A stretch of DNA of 64,000 nucleotides, taken from Chryseobacterium gambrini (GTDB lineage Bacteria; Bacteroidota; Bacteroidia; Flavobacteriales; Weeksellaceae). Made by a program: the position numbers and the translations under genes. The notes beneath the pieces are model-generated. The model was not told the DNA's origin and made no database searches. It saw only the letters and a program-made list of their open reading frames with translations. How positions within the stretch are numbered: the stretch's first letter is position 1; each line of letters starts with the position of its first letter. The DNA lies in NCBI RefSeq assembly GCF_900156825.1, contig NZ_FTOV01000012.1:1-64000 (forward strand), written 5' to 3'. This document shows, piece after piece, positions 1 to 7,904 of this stretch.

Positions 1-18
1 TACTTTTAAAACAAAATT

Positions 19-92
19 GATCCGGTAGTTCAGCTGGTTAGAATGCCGCCCTGTCACGGCGGAGGTCGCGGGTTCGAGTCCCGTCCGGATCG
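19..92 (+). tRNA. tRNA-Asp (anticodon GTC)
   Basis: The 74-nt sequence folds as a complete cloverleaf. The acceptor stem pairs GATCCGG (19-25) with CCGGATC (85-91). The anticodon loop reads CTGTCAC, giving GTC for aspartate, and the T arm carries GGTTCGAGTC. The discriminator base is G and CCA is not encoded. An integrase gene starts about 250 bp downstream, so the 3' half of this tRNA is the likely attachment site of an integrative element. Confidence 0.97.
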
Positions 93-115
93 CAACTACA
101 ATATCAAAGTAGTAC

Positions 116-151
116 AAAAAGCTTTAAAACGTATGTTTTAAAGCTTTTTTT
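116..151 (+). terminator. intrinsic terminator after tRNA-Asp
   Basis: A 15-bp stem (AAAAAGCTTTAAAAC with its complement) closes a GTAT loop and runs into a T tract. It lies 24 bp after the tRNA and should end its transcript before the integrase gene. Confidence 0.8.
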
Positions 152-194
152 GTTTTATGTCTGTTCAAAGAGAACTAAAAAAGCATAATCTGAA

Positions 195-282
195 AGTGAC
201 CTATTCAGTGACCTGTTGAAATAGGTTAAAAAGGTCACTGGAAATTCAGACAAACCCTTTTCAGCAGCTGGTTCAGCAACTG
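195..282. repeat. cluster of short direct and inverted repeats between tRNA and integrase
   Basis: AGTGACC occurs at 195-201 and 207-213 and inverted as GGTCACT at 233-239. ACCTATT at 199-205 is mirrored by AATAGGT at 220-226. TTCAGCAGCTG (260-270) and TTCAGCAACTG (272-282) form a direct repeat with a 12-bp offset. The position between a tRNA attachment site and its integrase suggests arm-type integrase or excisionase binding sites. That role is inferred; the repeats themselves are visible. Confidence 0.5.
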
Positions 283-339
283 AACATCTTGTGTTAAGTT
301 TTTACTAAGGTTAATTTTAAATCTCAAAAGCTAAACGAT

Positions 340-1575
340 ATGAACAAGACATTCAATTTACTTTTCTATGTGAAGAAATCGAAAATCAATTCTGTAGGAG
401 AGTCTCCTATTTATTTGCGGATTACCATCGACGGCAAAATAACCGAAATAAGCACAAAGCGTACAGTAAAGCCTACGAAATGGAATTCTGCAATGCAGAA
501 GGTTAGTGGCTCTTCGGAAGAATGCAGATCCCTTAATTATTATTTGAAAACATTTGAGCAAAAAGTTTACGATACCTATCACGAATTAATCAGAGATAAG
601 GAAGCCGTAACTTCTGAGGCTATTAAGAATAAGTTAGTAGGTAGAGGTAGAATAACCCGAACACTCATTCCCGTTTTTCAGGATCATAATGATCGAATGG
701 AGAAACTTATAGACAAAGAATTTGCCCAAGGAACGTTAACCCGTTATAAGACCTGTCTGAAACATACCAAAGATTTTTTGAAATGGAAATATAGTATTAC
801 CGACATTGAAATAAAAAAGATCGATTATGCTTTTCTAAACGATTTTGAATTTTTTTTAAGGACTGAAAGATCCTGTAATAATAATTCTGCAGTAAAATAT
901 ATCAAGAATTTTGGTAAGATTATACGTATCTGTCTTGCAAATGGATGGATGGAAAGAGATCCTTTTATGAACTATCATTCTAAGTTTAATGAAGTGACAA
1001 GAATGTTCCTTAATGAAAAGGAGATAGAAGTACTTTTTGCCAAAGATTTTAAAAATGAGAGATTGTCTTTGGTAAGAGATATTTTTCTGTTCAGCTGTTT
1101 CACCGGACTAGCGTACATTGATACTCAAAAACTAACATATCAAAATATCAATTTGGGACTTGATGGCTCTCAATGGATTTATACAAAACGTCAGAAAACT
1201 AAAACTACTTCTAATATTCCCTTACTTTCTCAAACAGAGAAAATTATTGAAAAATACAAAAATCATCCAGTATGTCTTAATAATGGAAAGTTGCTGCCTA
1301 TTCTGAGTAATCAAAAGATGAATGCATATCTTAAGGAGATTGCCGACCTGTGCGGAATTAACAAAGAATTGACCTATCATATTGCACGACATACCTTTGC
1401 AACAACGATAACTTTATCTAATGGGGTTTCCATTGAAAGTGTTAGTAAAATGCTAGGTCACAAGAGCATTAAGACAACACAGCATTATGCGAAAATACTT
1501 GATAAAAAAGTCAGTGAGGATATGATGGAATTGAAGCAAAAATTTACTAATAAGGAAATTGTTGTAATTTTTTAG
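340..1575 (+). CDS. tyrosine recombinase / site-specific integrase
   Basis: This 411-residue protein has the usual Bacteroidota integrase layout: an N-terminal arm-binding domain, a SAM-like core-binding domain around residues 105-210, and a C-terminal catalytic domain. The catalytic motifs are HIARH (His347, Arg350), LGHKS (His374) and the nucleophile Tyr383 in QHYAKI. The position normally held by the first catalytic Arg reads TGLAYID, so it is an Ala. IntDOT of CTnDOT is known to lack this Arg too, which places the protein in that type of family. It reads away from tRNA-Asp and is the likely integration enzyme of the element. No excisionase lies next to it; an excisionase-like HTH gene lies 37 kb away at 39010. 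Confidence 0.93.
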   Translation: MNKTFNLLFYVKKSKINSVGESPIYLRITIDGKITEISTKRTVKPTKWNSAMQKVSGSSEECRSLNYYLKTFEQKVYDTYHELIRDKEAVTSEAIKNKLVGRGRITRTLIPVFQDHNDRMEKLIDKEFAQGTLTRYKTCLKHTKDFLKWKYSITDIEIKKIDYAFLNDFEFFLRTERSCNNNSAVKYIKNFGKIIRICLANGWMERDPFMNYHSKFNEVTRMFLNEKEIEVLFAKDFKNERLSLVRDIFLFSCFTGLAYIDTQKLTYQNINLGLDGSQWIYTKRQKTKTTSNIPLLSQTEKIIEKYKNHPVCLNNGKLLPILSNQKMNAYLKEIADLCGINKELTYHIARHTFATTITLSNGVSIESVSKMLGHKSIKTTQHYAKILDKKVSEDMMELKQKFTNKEIVVIF

Positions 1576-1754
1576 GTAACTCATTTTTGCTGAAGGATTC
1601 TTGATAATTGTAATAATAAAGATTATCTACTGAACTCTGGAAAAAACCTTAATTTCAAGGAAATCGGACTGCGTTTTCCCATCATCTATGTGAAACACTC
1701 TTTCGATTTTTATTGATTTATAATAGCTAATTAATTGAAATCTGTGAGTATCAT

Positions 1755-2135
1755 TTATATGTTATTTAATAAGTAATGTATTAAAAAAATGCTCAGCAAA
1801 AATAAAACAGTGGTGACTATGAGCAAGAAAATGTTGTTCTCGTAAAATGTATTATTATTAATACGTTTTTTGTTATTGTAGTAATTAATATATGAAAATA
1901 ATAAAACTATAGCTCCAACAATGACAATTACAATCCCTACAAGACTGGAATGTCCATTTTGAGCGTGCACTGTGTTTTTAGCTTCTGCAACTAAAGGTAT
2001 CTGCTTAAGAAATAGGGAAAATTTAACTAGTATGAATCCGAAACCCATCAATGCTATCGATGTTCGCATCCACGCAAGAAATGTTCTTTCATTTGCCAAA
2101 TGTTCACTGGTATGATTTGGTTTATCTTTATTCAT
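1755..2135 (-). CDS. DUF202 (YidH-type) small membrane protein
   Basis: The 126-residue product begins with the family signature HLANERTFLAWMRTSIALMG at about residues 10-30. Three hydrophobic segments follow, at about 22-44, 65-85 and 100-124, so it is an inner-membrane protein. DUF202 proteins have no settled biochemical role. It is divergent from the Crp/Fnr gene, with 176 bp between the two starts, and stands alone on the minus strand. A candidate -7 element (TAAATTTG on the minus strand, 2180-2187) lies about 45 bp before the start. Confidence 0.88.
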   Translation of the reverse strand: MNKDKPNHTSEHLANERTFLAWMRTSIALMGFGFILVKFSLFLKQIPLVAEAKNTVHAQNGHSSLVGIVIVIVGAIVLLFSYINYYNNKKRINNNTFYENNIFLLIVTTVLFLLSIFLIHYLLNNI

Positions 2136-2301
2136 ATCTTATTCAAAATTTATCTTATGCCTACAATAGCTAACAATACCAAATTTACAAATTAAGTTTG
2201 AAATAGATTTTTTATCTATTAGCAATTTGCAACAAAATAAAATGTTCTAGGTTACATATTGACGGTTTATATTCAGAAGAAATATATTATATTAGAAGAA
2301 A

Positions 2302-2309
2302 TATTTTTG
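2302..2309 (+). promoter_or_regulatory. -7 promoter element of the Crp/Fnr gene
   Basis: TATTTTTG fits the Bacteroidota -7 consensus TAnnTTTG. It ends two bases before the ATG at 2312, so the transcript would be leaderless or nearly so. The palindrome found upstream of the four neighbouring sulfur units is not present at the matching distance here. Confidence 0.45.
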
Positions 2310-2311
2310 CA

Positions 2312-2944
2312 ATGGAACATACTGAATTTTCTTCCGATGTCATTTCTTCACAGGAATTACTTGATAAGCTTTACCAAAATGGTAATATAAAAACCTACCG
2401 GGAAGGTGAAATCATTTTAGATGAAAATGCTTCGATCCGATCTATACCAATTGTAATGAAGGGATTGTTGAAAGTAATACGAACGGAAGAAGATGGAAGA
2501 GAAATATTATTATACTATATTAAAGCAGGTGAAAGCTGCATTATGTCTTTTCTTGGTGGAATGCATAATGAAAAGAGTATTGTAAAGGCAGAAGTTGAAG
2601 AAGATTCCGAGATACTTTTCTTACCTGTAGAAAAGGTTTCGCTCTTTATCAAAGAATATCCGGAATGGCTGGACTATATTTTCAGACTATATCACAAACG
2701 CTTTGAAGAATTACTGGATATTATTAATGCTATAGCTTTTAAAAAGGTAGATGAGCGACTACTAAATCTTCTTACTAAAAAAGCAGAAATAGCAAATTCA
2801 AATACTATAGTCGTTACTCACGAGCAGCTTGCGAATGAACTTGGAACAGTAAGAGTTGTTGTTTCCCGACTTCTAAAGCAATTGGAAGATTCTGGAAAAG
2901 TGAAATTGGGAAGAAACAAAATTATTTTTTCAGATCTGAACTAA
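2312..2944 (+). CDS. Crp/Fnr-family transcriptional regulator
   Basis: The 210-residue protein has an N-terminal cyclic-nucleotide-binding-type beta roll (about 20-125), a dimerisation helix, and a C-terminal Crp-type winged HTH (about 145-208) with the recognition region LGTVRVVVSRLLKQLE. There is no Fnr-type cysteine cluster. It has a single Cys near residue 76 in ESCIMSF, so sensing through that thiol is conceivable but unproven. The gene stands first in the sulfur island. Four downstream units each carry a TGTAAC-N4-GTtAC-like palindrome placed as a class II activator site, so this protein is the natural candidate regulator of sulfide metabolism here. The domain call is firm; the regulon is inferred. 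Confidence 0.92.
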   Translation: MEHTEFSSDVISSQELLDKLYQNGNIKTYREGEIILDENASIRSIPIVMKGLLKVIRTEEDGREILLYYIKAGESCIMSFLGGMHNEKSIVKAEVEEDSEILFLPVEKVSLFIKEYPEWLDYIFRLYHKRFEELLDIINAIAFKKVDERLLNLLTKKAEIANSNTIVVTHEQLANELGTVRVVVSRLLKQLEDSGKVKLGRNKIIFSDLN

Positions 2945-2954
2945 AATTTTCTTA

Positions 2955-2999
2955 TGTAACAAAAGTAGCGGTGCAGTAAAATAGAAATATCCATTTTTG
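2955..2999 (+). promoter_or_regulatory. operator and promoter of the TSUP gene (site 1)
   Basis: The operator-like sequence TGTAACAAAAGTAGCG (2955-2970) lies upstream of a -7 element CATTTTTG (2992-2999). Operator centre to the first base of the -7 is 29.5 bp, the same as at sites 2, 3 and 4. Confidence 0.65.
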
Positions 3000-3017
3000 T
3001 CATATAAAATTAAAGAG

Positions 3018-3812
3018 ATGGAAATTTTCGGATACATTGCCGCAATATTTATTGGTATTTCCTTAGGGCTGATAGGAGGAGGGGGAAGTATTCTTACTGT
3101 GCCTGTCTTAGTATATCTCTTTGGTATAGATGCCTTCGTAGCCACAGAATATTCACTTTTCATAGTTGGAATCAGCAGTGTGGTAGGTTCATTTTCCTAC
3201 TTTAAGAAAGGGCTGGTTAATATAAAAACAGCTTTGGTTTTTGGTGTCCCGTCAATAATATCTATTTTTTTGACCAGAAATTTTATTTTGCCACTGATTC
3301 CTGATGAAGTTCTTACAATCAGTACTTTAGTGGTTACCAAAGATATCTTATTACTTCTGATTTTTGCATTATTAATGATTCTCGCATCGTACAAAATGAT
3401 TCAAAGTAGAGTAGCGCCGCAGATAGAATCGATTCATTTTAATAAAAATAACAATCTTTTGGCAGCAGGGCAAGGGTCGGTTGTCGGGGTGCTTACTGGT
3501 TTGGTCGGTGCGGGTGGTGGCTTTATGATTATTCCTGCACTCGTCAATTTGCTCAAGACACCAATGAAGGTAGCCATCGGTACCTCGCTTGTCATCATTT
3601 CCCTGAATTCCCTTATCGGATTTTTCACTTCAATGCACAACGTCCCGATCAACTGGAAACTACTTGCAACGGTCTCATCCATTTCCATAGTGGGGATTAT
3701 TATAGGAGCACAATTGTCAAAAAAAATAGACGGTAGAAAACTCAAACCTGCTTTCGGCTGGTTCATCTTAATAATGGGAATTTACATTATTGTAAGAGAG
3801 CTTTTAATGTAG
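3018..3812 (+). CDS. TSUP-family sulfite/sulfur permease (TauE/SafE)
   Basis: The protein is 264 residues from the ATG at 3018; an in-frame TTG at 2997 overlaps the -7 element and is unlikely to be used. It has the two TauE/SafE half repeats, each opening with a glycine-rich motif: GLIGGGGSILTVP near the N-terminus and GLVGAGGGFMIIP in the second half. About eight membrane helices are expected. Members of this family export sulfite or other organosulfur anions, or take up thiosulfate. Its own promoter carries the shared palindrome, which links it to sulfide oxidation in the neighbouring units, where sulfite would be the product to expel. Confidence 0.9.
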   Translation: MEIFGYIAAIFIGISLGLIGGGGSILTVPVLVYLFGIDAFVATEYSLFIVGISSVVGSFSYFKKGLVNIKTALVFGVPSIISIFLTRNFILPLIPDEVLTISTLVVTKDILLLLIFALLMILASYKMIQSRVAPQIESIHFNKNNNLLAAGQGSVVGVLTGLVGAGGGFMIIPALVNLLKTPMKVAIGTSLVIISLNSLIGFFTSMHNVPINWKLLATVSSISIVGIIIGAQLSKKIDGRKLKPAFGWFILIMGIYIIVRELLM

Positions 3813-3947
3813 CTTTTGAGCATCTTTTGCAGCGTGAGTTTGTCGGAAAATTATTGCATCCAGGTTCGCTGATTCTCAATAAAAGAATTCAGTTATTTTT
3901 ATTCGAAAAATCTATTTTGTATTTTAGAAAAGAGAAATAAACTGCTC

Positions 3948-3992
3948 TGTAACAAAAGTAACCGTATATGTAATCTTAAACATATATTTTTG
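3948..3992 (+). promoter_or_regulatory. operator and promoter of the YeeE/YedE pair (site 2)
   Basis: TGTAACAAAAGTAACC (3948-3963) is an imperfect palindrome. The -7 element TATTTTTG (3985-3992) is a perfect TAnnTTTG. Centre-to-element spacing is 29.5 bp, as at the other three sites. Confidence 0.72.
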
Positions 3993-4008
3993 AAATAAAT
4001 TAATTAAA

Positions 4009-4572
4009 ATGATAGAAGTTATAAAACAACCCTGGCCGTGGTATATTGCGGGTCCGTTAATAGGGCTTACAGTTCCGGCTTTGCTGATACTGGGTAACAA
4101 ATCTTTTGGAATCAGTTCATCTTTAAGGCATATTTGCGCAGCGTGTATTCCAGCCAACATTATTTTTTTCAAATACGACTGGAAAAAAGAACTCTGGAAT
4201 TTGTTTTTCGTTTTTGGGATTTTGCTCGGTGGAGTTGTCGCATCTCAATTCCTTATGAATCCTGGAGAATTATCGATTAATCCGAATCTGAAAGCCGAAC
4301 TTGCAACCTACGGAATTACCGATTACAGCAATCTCGTTCCTGCTCAATTGATGAATTTTGCGAGTCTTTTAACGATAAAAGGTTTCATTACTATGGTTGT
4401 CGGTGGATTTTTGGTAGGTTTCGGAACCCGTTATGCAGGTGGTTGTACCAGTGGACACGCCATTATGGGATTGGCAAATTTGCAGTTACCATCACTTATT
4501 GCCACAATATGCTTTATGGCAGGAGGTTTTCTAATGGCGAACGTGATTTTGCCGATAATTCTTTCACTTTAA
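4009..4572 (+). CDS. YeeE/YedE (DUF395) family membrane protein, first half-transporter
   Basis: The 187-residue protein has four to five hydrophobic segments and the family motif RYAGGCTSGHAI at about 144-155, with the conserved Cys that in TsuA-type transporters lines the thiosulfate path. It is half the length of fused YeeE proteins. The following gene encodes the second half, 11 bp downstream, so the two probably pair in the inner membrane. Family knowledge supports uptake of thiosulfate or another sulfur species; the exact substrate cannot be read from the sequence. Confidence 0.9.
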   Translation: MIEVIKQPWPWYIAGPLIGLTVPALLILGNKSFGISSSLRHICAACIPANIIFFKYDWKKELWNLFFVFGILLGGVVASQFLMNPGELSINPNLKAELATYGITDYSNLVPAQLMNFASLLTIKGFITMVVGGFLVGFGTRYAGGCTSGHAIMGLANLQLPSLIATICFMAGGFLMANVILPIILSL

Positions 4573-4583
4573 TTTAAAAAAAT

Positions 4584-5066
4584 ATGGCAACAGAAAAAGA
4601 TATACGTCATCAGGACAGCGTTTGCACCAACGAAAGTCATCTTACTCACAAATGGTATTACAATCTTAAATACCTTTTGGTAGGAATTGTATTTGGGATT
4701 GTATTTGTAAAAGCAGAAATCATCAGCTGGTTCAGGATTCAGGAGATGTTCCGTTTGCAGTCGTTTTTTATGTACGGCGTAATCGGTAGTGCAGTTCTTA
4801 CAGGAATGATTTCAGTGTTTATTATTAAGAAATTCAACATCAAAACAATTTACGGGGAAAGGATTTCAATTACACCGAAGAAATTTAACAAAGGACAAAT
4901 CTATGGCGGGCTGATTTTTGGATTTGGCTGGGCAATGACGGGTGCCTGTCCGGGACCTCTTTTCGCACAGATTGGAACAGGTGCATTGGCTGTTGGAGTT
5001 ACTTTGCTGAGTGCCATTTTTGGAACTTGGGTCTATGGATATTTGAGGGATAAATTGCCCCACTAA
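4584..5066 (+). CDS. DUF6691 / YeeE-YedE second half-transporter
   Basis: This 160-residue protein has four hydrophobic helices and the motif GWAMTGACPGPLFAQIG near residues 113-129. That is the second conserved Cys signature of the YeeE/YedE family. It follows the first half by 11 bp in the same operon, and a strong terminator ends the unit at 5094-5129. The pair is regularly found beside persulfide dioxygenases and rhodaneses, as here. Confidence 0.88.
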   Translation: MATEKDIRHQDSVCTNESHLTHKWYYNLKYLLVGIVFGIVFVKAEIISWFRIQEMFRLQSFFMYGVIGSAVLTGMISVFIIKKFNIKTIYGERISITPKKFNKGQIYGGLIFGFGWAMTGACPGPLFAQIGTGALAVGVTLLSAIFGTWVYGYLRDKLPH

Positions 5067-5093
5067 TATATTTTCAGTAAAAATCTAATCGTA

Positions 5094-5129
5094 AGAGACT
5101 GATTCAATTTTGAATCAGTCTCTTTTTTA
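5094..5129 (+). terminator. intrinsic terminator after the YeeE/YedE pair
   Basis: A perfect 13-bp stem (AGAGACTGATTCA with its complement) has an ATTT loop and runs into TTTTTT. It separates this unit from the SQR promoter. Confidence 0.9.
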
Positions 5130-5217
5130 CAATATTATTTGATGACTGTTGTTAATATTGAGGTATTTTGAGTTTATTTTTAAATTATTTTATATTTTAT
5201 GCTTAGTTTTTAGCTTA

Positions 5218-5262
5218 TGTAACAAATGTTACTTACTGTTTTTATCAGATTATTTAGCTTTA
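5218..5262 (+). promoter_or_regulatory. operator and promoter of the SQR-porin unit (site 3)
   Basis: TGTAACAAATGTTACT (5218-5233) contains the best palindrome of the four sites, GTAAC-AAAT-GTTAC. The -7 element TAGCTTTA (5255-5262) is again 29.5 bp from the operator centre. Confidence 0.72.
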
Positions 5263-5284
5263 CAAATCATCAAAAAGTCTGGCT

Positions 5285-6484
5285 ATGGAAAATCATTTTC
5301 AAATCATCATTATCGGAGCAGGAACAGGAGGAATTATGACTGCTGCTTCTCTCATAAATACCAATGAATCCCTCAATGTTCTCATCATAGACCCTTCCGA
5401 GAAACATTATTACCAACCAGCGTGGACTCTCGTAGGAGCTGGAACTTACGATTTTAAAGACACAGCAAGACAGACAAAAGATTTAATTCCCAATGGTGTA
5501 ACCTGGCTTAAAAACAAGGTTACAGAAATTCATCCCGAACAAAACAAGATTTCTGCAGATAATGGCACGAGTTATTCTTACGAATATCTCGTGGTTGCAC
5601 CTGGGCTGGTGAATAATCTTTCTCTGGTAGAAGGTTTAGAAGAGGCGGTGAAAACGGGTATTGTTTGCAGTAACTATATAGATCCCGAGTTTACGTGGAA
5701 ATCTCTTCAGAGCTTTAAAGGAGGAAATGCGCTGTTCACTTTGCCTACAACGCCCATCAAATGTGGAGGCGCGCCGCAAAAGATAATGTATCTTGCCGCA
5801 GATTATTTTAGGAGAAAAGGTATTTCAGATAAGGTAAAAATTACTTTTGCGCTTCCCGGTGGTGTTATTTTTGGCGTAAAAGAAGTCGCTGAAACGTTGA
5901 TGAAAGTCATTTACCGTTACCATATCGATTTAAAAACACTGCACGGACTTTTTAAGATTGACCCGGTGAATAAAATTGCCTATTTCAAAAACGAAGATCG
6001 TATTGTTGAGATTCCGTTTAATTTTCTTCATCTTGCGCCGCCACAGGAAGCTCCACGTTTTATTAAAAATTCAGTTTTAGCTAATGAGGCAGGCTGGCTT
6101 GATGTTGATATTAACAGTCTTCAGCACAATAAATTTCAAAATATTTTCGGAGTAGGAGATGTAGCCGGACTTCCAACTGCAAAAACTGGTGCTGCAATTC
6201 GAAAACAAGTTCCTGTAGTGGTTTCTAATCTCATCAATATGATTTTAGGTGCAAAACCAGATAACAAATCTTATAATGGATATTCTTCGTGCCCGCTTGT
6301 AACAGGTTACGGAAAAATGGTTTTGGCAGAATTTAACTATAAAAATGAGTTCACACCAGACCCGAATCTCAAAAAGATGCTCATTTCAGACAGTTCAAAA
6401 GAGCATTGGAGACTTTGGATTCTCAAGAAATATATTCTCCCGTATCTCTATTGGAACAAAATGCTGAAAGGAAAAGAAGTTTGA
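5285..6484 (+). CDS. sqr: sulfide:quinone oxidoreductase-like FAD enzyme
   Basis: The 399-residue protein opens with the FAD-binding motif IIIIGAGTGGIM (about 7-18). It has the SQR-like segments YYQPAWTLVGAG (about 46-57) and TTPIKCGGAPQKIMYLA (about 156-172), the latter with a conserved Cys that carries the polysulfide in mitochondrial-type SQR. A further Cys lies in GIVCSNY at about 138. SQR oxidises sulfide at the membrane, passes electrons to quinone and leaves a persulfide. The downstream persulfide dioxygenase operon would take over that product. Length and motifs fit the SQRDL/HMT2-like branch. It forms an operon with the following porin, only 1 bp away. Confidence 0.88.
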   Translation: MENHFQIIIIGAGTGGIMTAASLINTNESLNVLIIDPSEKHYYQPAWTLVGAGTYDFKDTARQTKDLIPNGVTWLKNKVTEIHPEQNKISADNGTSYSYEYLVVAPGLVNNLSLVEGLEEAVKTGIVCSNYIDPEFTWKSLQSFKGGNALFTLPTTPIKCGGAPQKIMYLAADYFRRKGISDKVKITFALPGGVIFGVKEVAETLMKVIYRYHIDLKTLHGLFKIDPVNKIAYFKNEDRIVEIPFNFLHLAPPQEAPRFIKNSVLANEAGWLDVDINSLQHNKFQNIFGVGDVAGLPTAKTGAAIRKQVPVVVSNLINMILGAKPDNKSYNGYSSCPLVTGYGKMVLAEFNYKNEFTPDPNLKKMLISDSSKEHWRLWILKKYILPYLYWNKMLKGKEV

Positions 6485-6485
6485 A

Positions 6486-7805
6486 ATGTATACCAAAAAA
6501 GTTACGTCAATAATTTTGGTGTTTGCTTTTTCAATGGTTAAAACGCAATCTGTTAATTTAGATAATCGTGATAAAGTCATCATCTCAGGAAATCTACGAA
6601 ACTTTTTGATGTCAACAGACAATCTTACAGGTACCGATTATTGGGCAGATGCTTTAGCAGGAAATTTAAAGGTTGAATACAAACCCGTAAAACGTATTTC
6701 CATTGGAGTTTCTGCTTCGTATCTTTCTAAAGTTGCATCATCAGATTTGGAAGAAAAGGATTTGAAATCCGGAAAATCTTCCAAGTGGGAACGGGAACTT
6801 TTTGACTTATCTTCTCCTCAGAATCTTTATGCCGTTTCAAGGCTTAATCAGTTGTATTTACAATACGAGAAAGGGAAATCAAAATTTACGATAGGAAAAA
6901 TTCCGATTAAATATTCTCCGCTTATCAATCCAAGTGACGGCAGAATGTTACCTATAGAATATGGCGGATTGAGCTGGAATTTTACTTCCGGTAAATCACA
7001 GGTTGATGTAGCATTGCTGAATTCTGTTTCAATGCGTTCAAATTCAGAATGGTCAAAAATGAAAGACGCAATCGGAGTATTGGATAACGGATTTCAACCA
7101 GACAGCTCAAAAGCAGATTATCTCAGTGAAAATAACAGCACAGGTGTTGCCATCTTTCACTACGGAAGAAAATTTCGAATTGCAGATATTAATTTTTACA
7201 ACATACATTTAGATAAAACACTCAATACATCTTGGTTTCAGCTGGGTTTAAATTTTCCTAAATGGGATTTTGGGTTGATTTACAGTTATCAGATTCCGGA
7301 TTCTTACCAAAGTCGATTAAAATATTACGAAAGATATGTCCAGCCAGATGAAAACGGTCAGGTTGCAAGTTTTTTGTTTCGATATAAGATCAAAAATTTC
7401 GCTTTGGAGTTTGCTTATTCTAAAGCATTTGATACCGGCAGATTTTTATTTCCGAAAGAATTGGGAAGAGATCAGTTTTTCACATCGCTTCCGAGAAGCA
7501 GATTGGAAGGTTTTGGAAATGTTGATATTATAAAAGTTTCGGTCTTATTTCATCATGGAAAATGGTCGGCTCACTCAGATTTTAGCATCAGCAACGGAGT
7601 TTCCGAAAATGATTTTAAAAATAATAAGTACAATACAGATGATTTTTTGCAATGGAATAGCTTTGTCGCTTACAAAGTCAGTCATAAACTGGAAGTTGAT
7701 TTGCTTTACATTTTTAAAAGAAATCTGCAAAGCTCAAACCCAATTGCAGTCTATCAAAAGACCAATTATAATCAGTTAAATTTAATTACGAATTATTGGT
7801 TTTGA
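6486..7805 (+). CDS. OprD-like outer-membrane porin/beta-barrel protein
   Basis: The 439-residue product has a signal peptide of about 20 residues, then ISGNLRNFLMSTDN, an opening I associate with OprD-like porins of Bacteroidota. The rest alternates polar and aromatic residues as in a beta barrel and ends in NLITNYWF with a terminal Phe, the usual C-terminal barrel signature. It directly follows SQR with 1 bp between them, so it may admit the sulfur substrate or a counter-ion. The specific family is recalled, not computed. Confidence 0.7.
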   Translation: MYTKKVTSIILVFAFSMVKTQSVNLDNRDKVIISGNLRNFLMSTDNLTGTDYWADALAGNLKVEYKPVKRISIGVSASYLSKVASSDLEEKDLKSGKSSKWERELFDLSSPQNLYAVSRLNQLYLQYEKGKSKFTIGKIPIKYSPLINPSDGRMLPIEYGGLSWNFTSGKSQVDVALLNSVSMRSNSEWSKMKDAIGVLDNGFQPDSSKADYLSENNSTGVAIFHYGRKFRIADINFYNIHLDKTLNTSWFQLGLNFPKWDFGLIYSYQIPDSYQSRLKYYERYVQPDENGQVASFLFRYKIKNFALEFAYSKAFDTGRFLFPKELGRDQFFTSLPRSRLEGFGNVDIIKVSVLFHHGKWSAHSDFSISNGVSENDFKNNKYNTDDFLQWNSFVAYKVSHKLEVDLLYIFKRNLQSSNPIAVYQKTNYNQLNLITNYWF

Positions 7806-7818
7806 AAAATTTAACTTA

Positions 7819-7863
7819 TGTAACAAAAGTAGCGGTATAACACTTTGTAAACCCCGAAATTTG
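7819..7863 (+). promoter_or_regulatory. operator and promoter of the persulfide dioxygenase operon (site 4)
   Basis: TGTAACAAAAGTAGCG (7819-7834) is identical to site 1. The -7 element GAAATTTG (7856-7863) keeps the nnTTTG half of the consensus and the 29.5-bp spacing. It should drive the genes from 7905 to 11478. Confidence 0.65.
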
Positions 7864-7904
7864 TACTATAATATTAAAAAAGTATAACCCTAAAAAATTA
7901 CATT

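Noticed and set aside
5149..5367. 72-codon plus-strand frame before SQR
   Set aside because: It overlaps the operator, the promoter and the SQR start in another frame, and its sequence is low in complexity.
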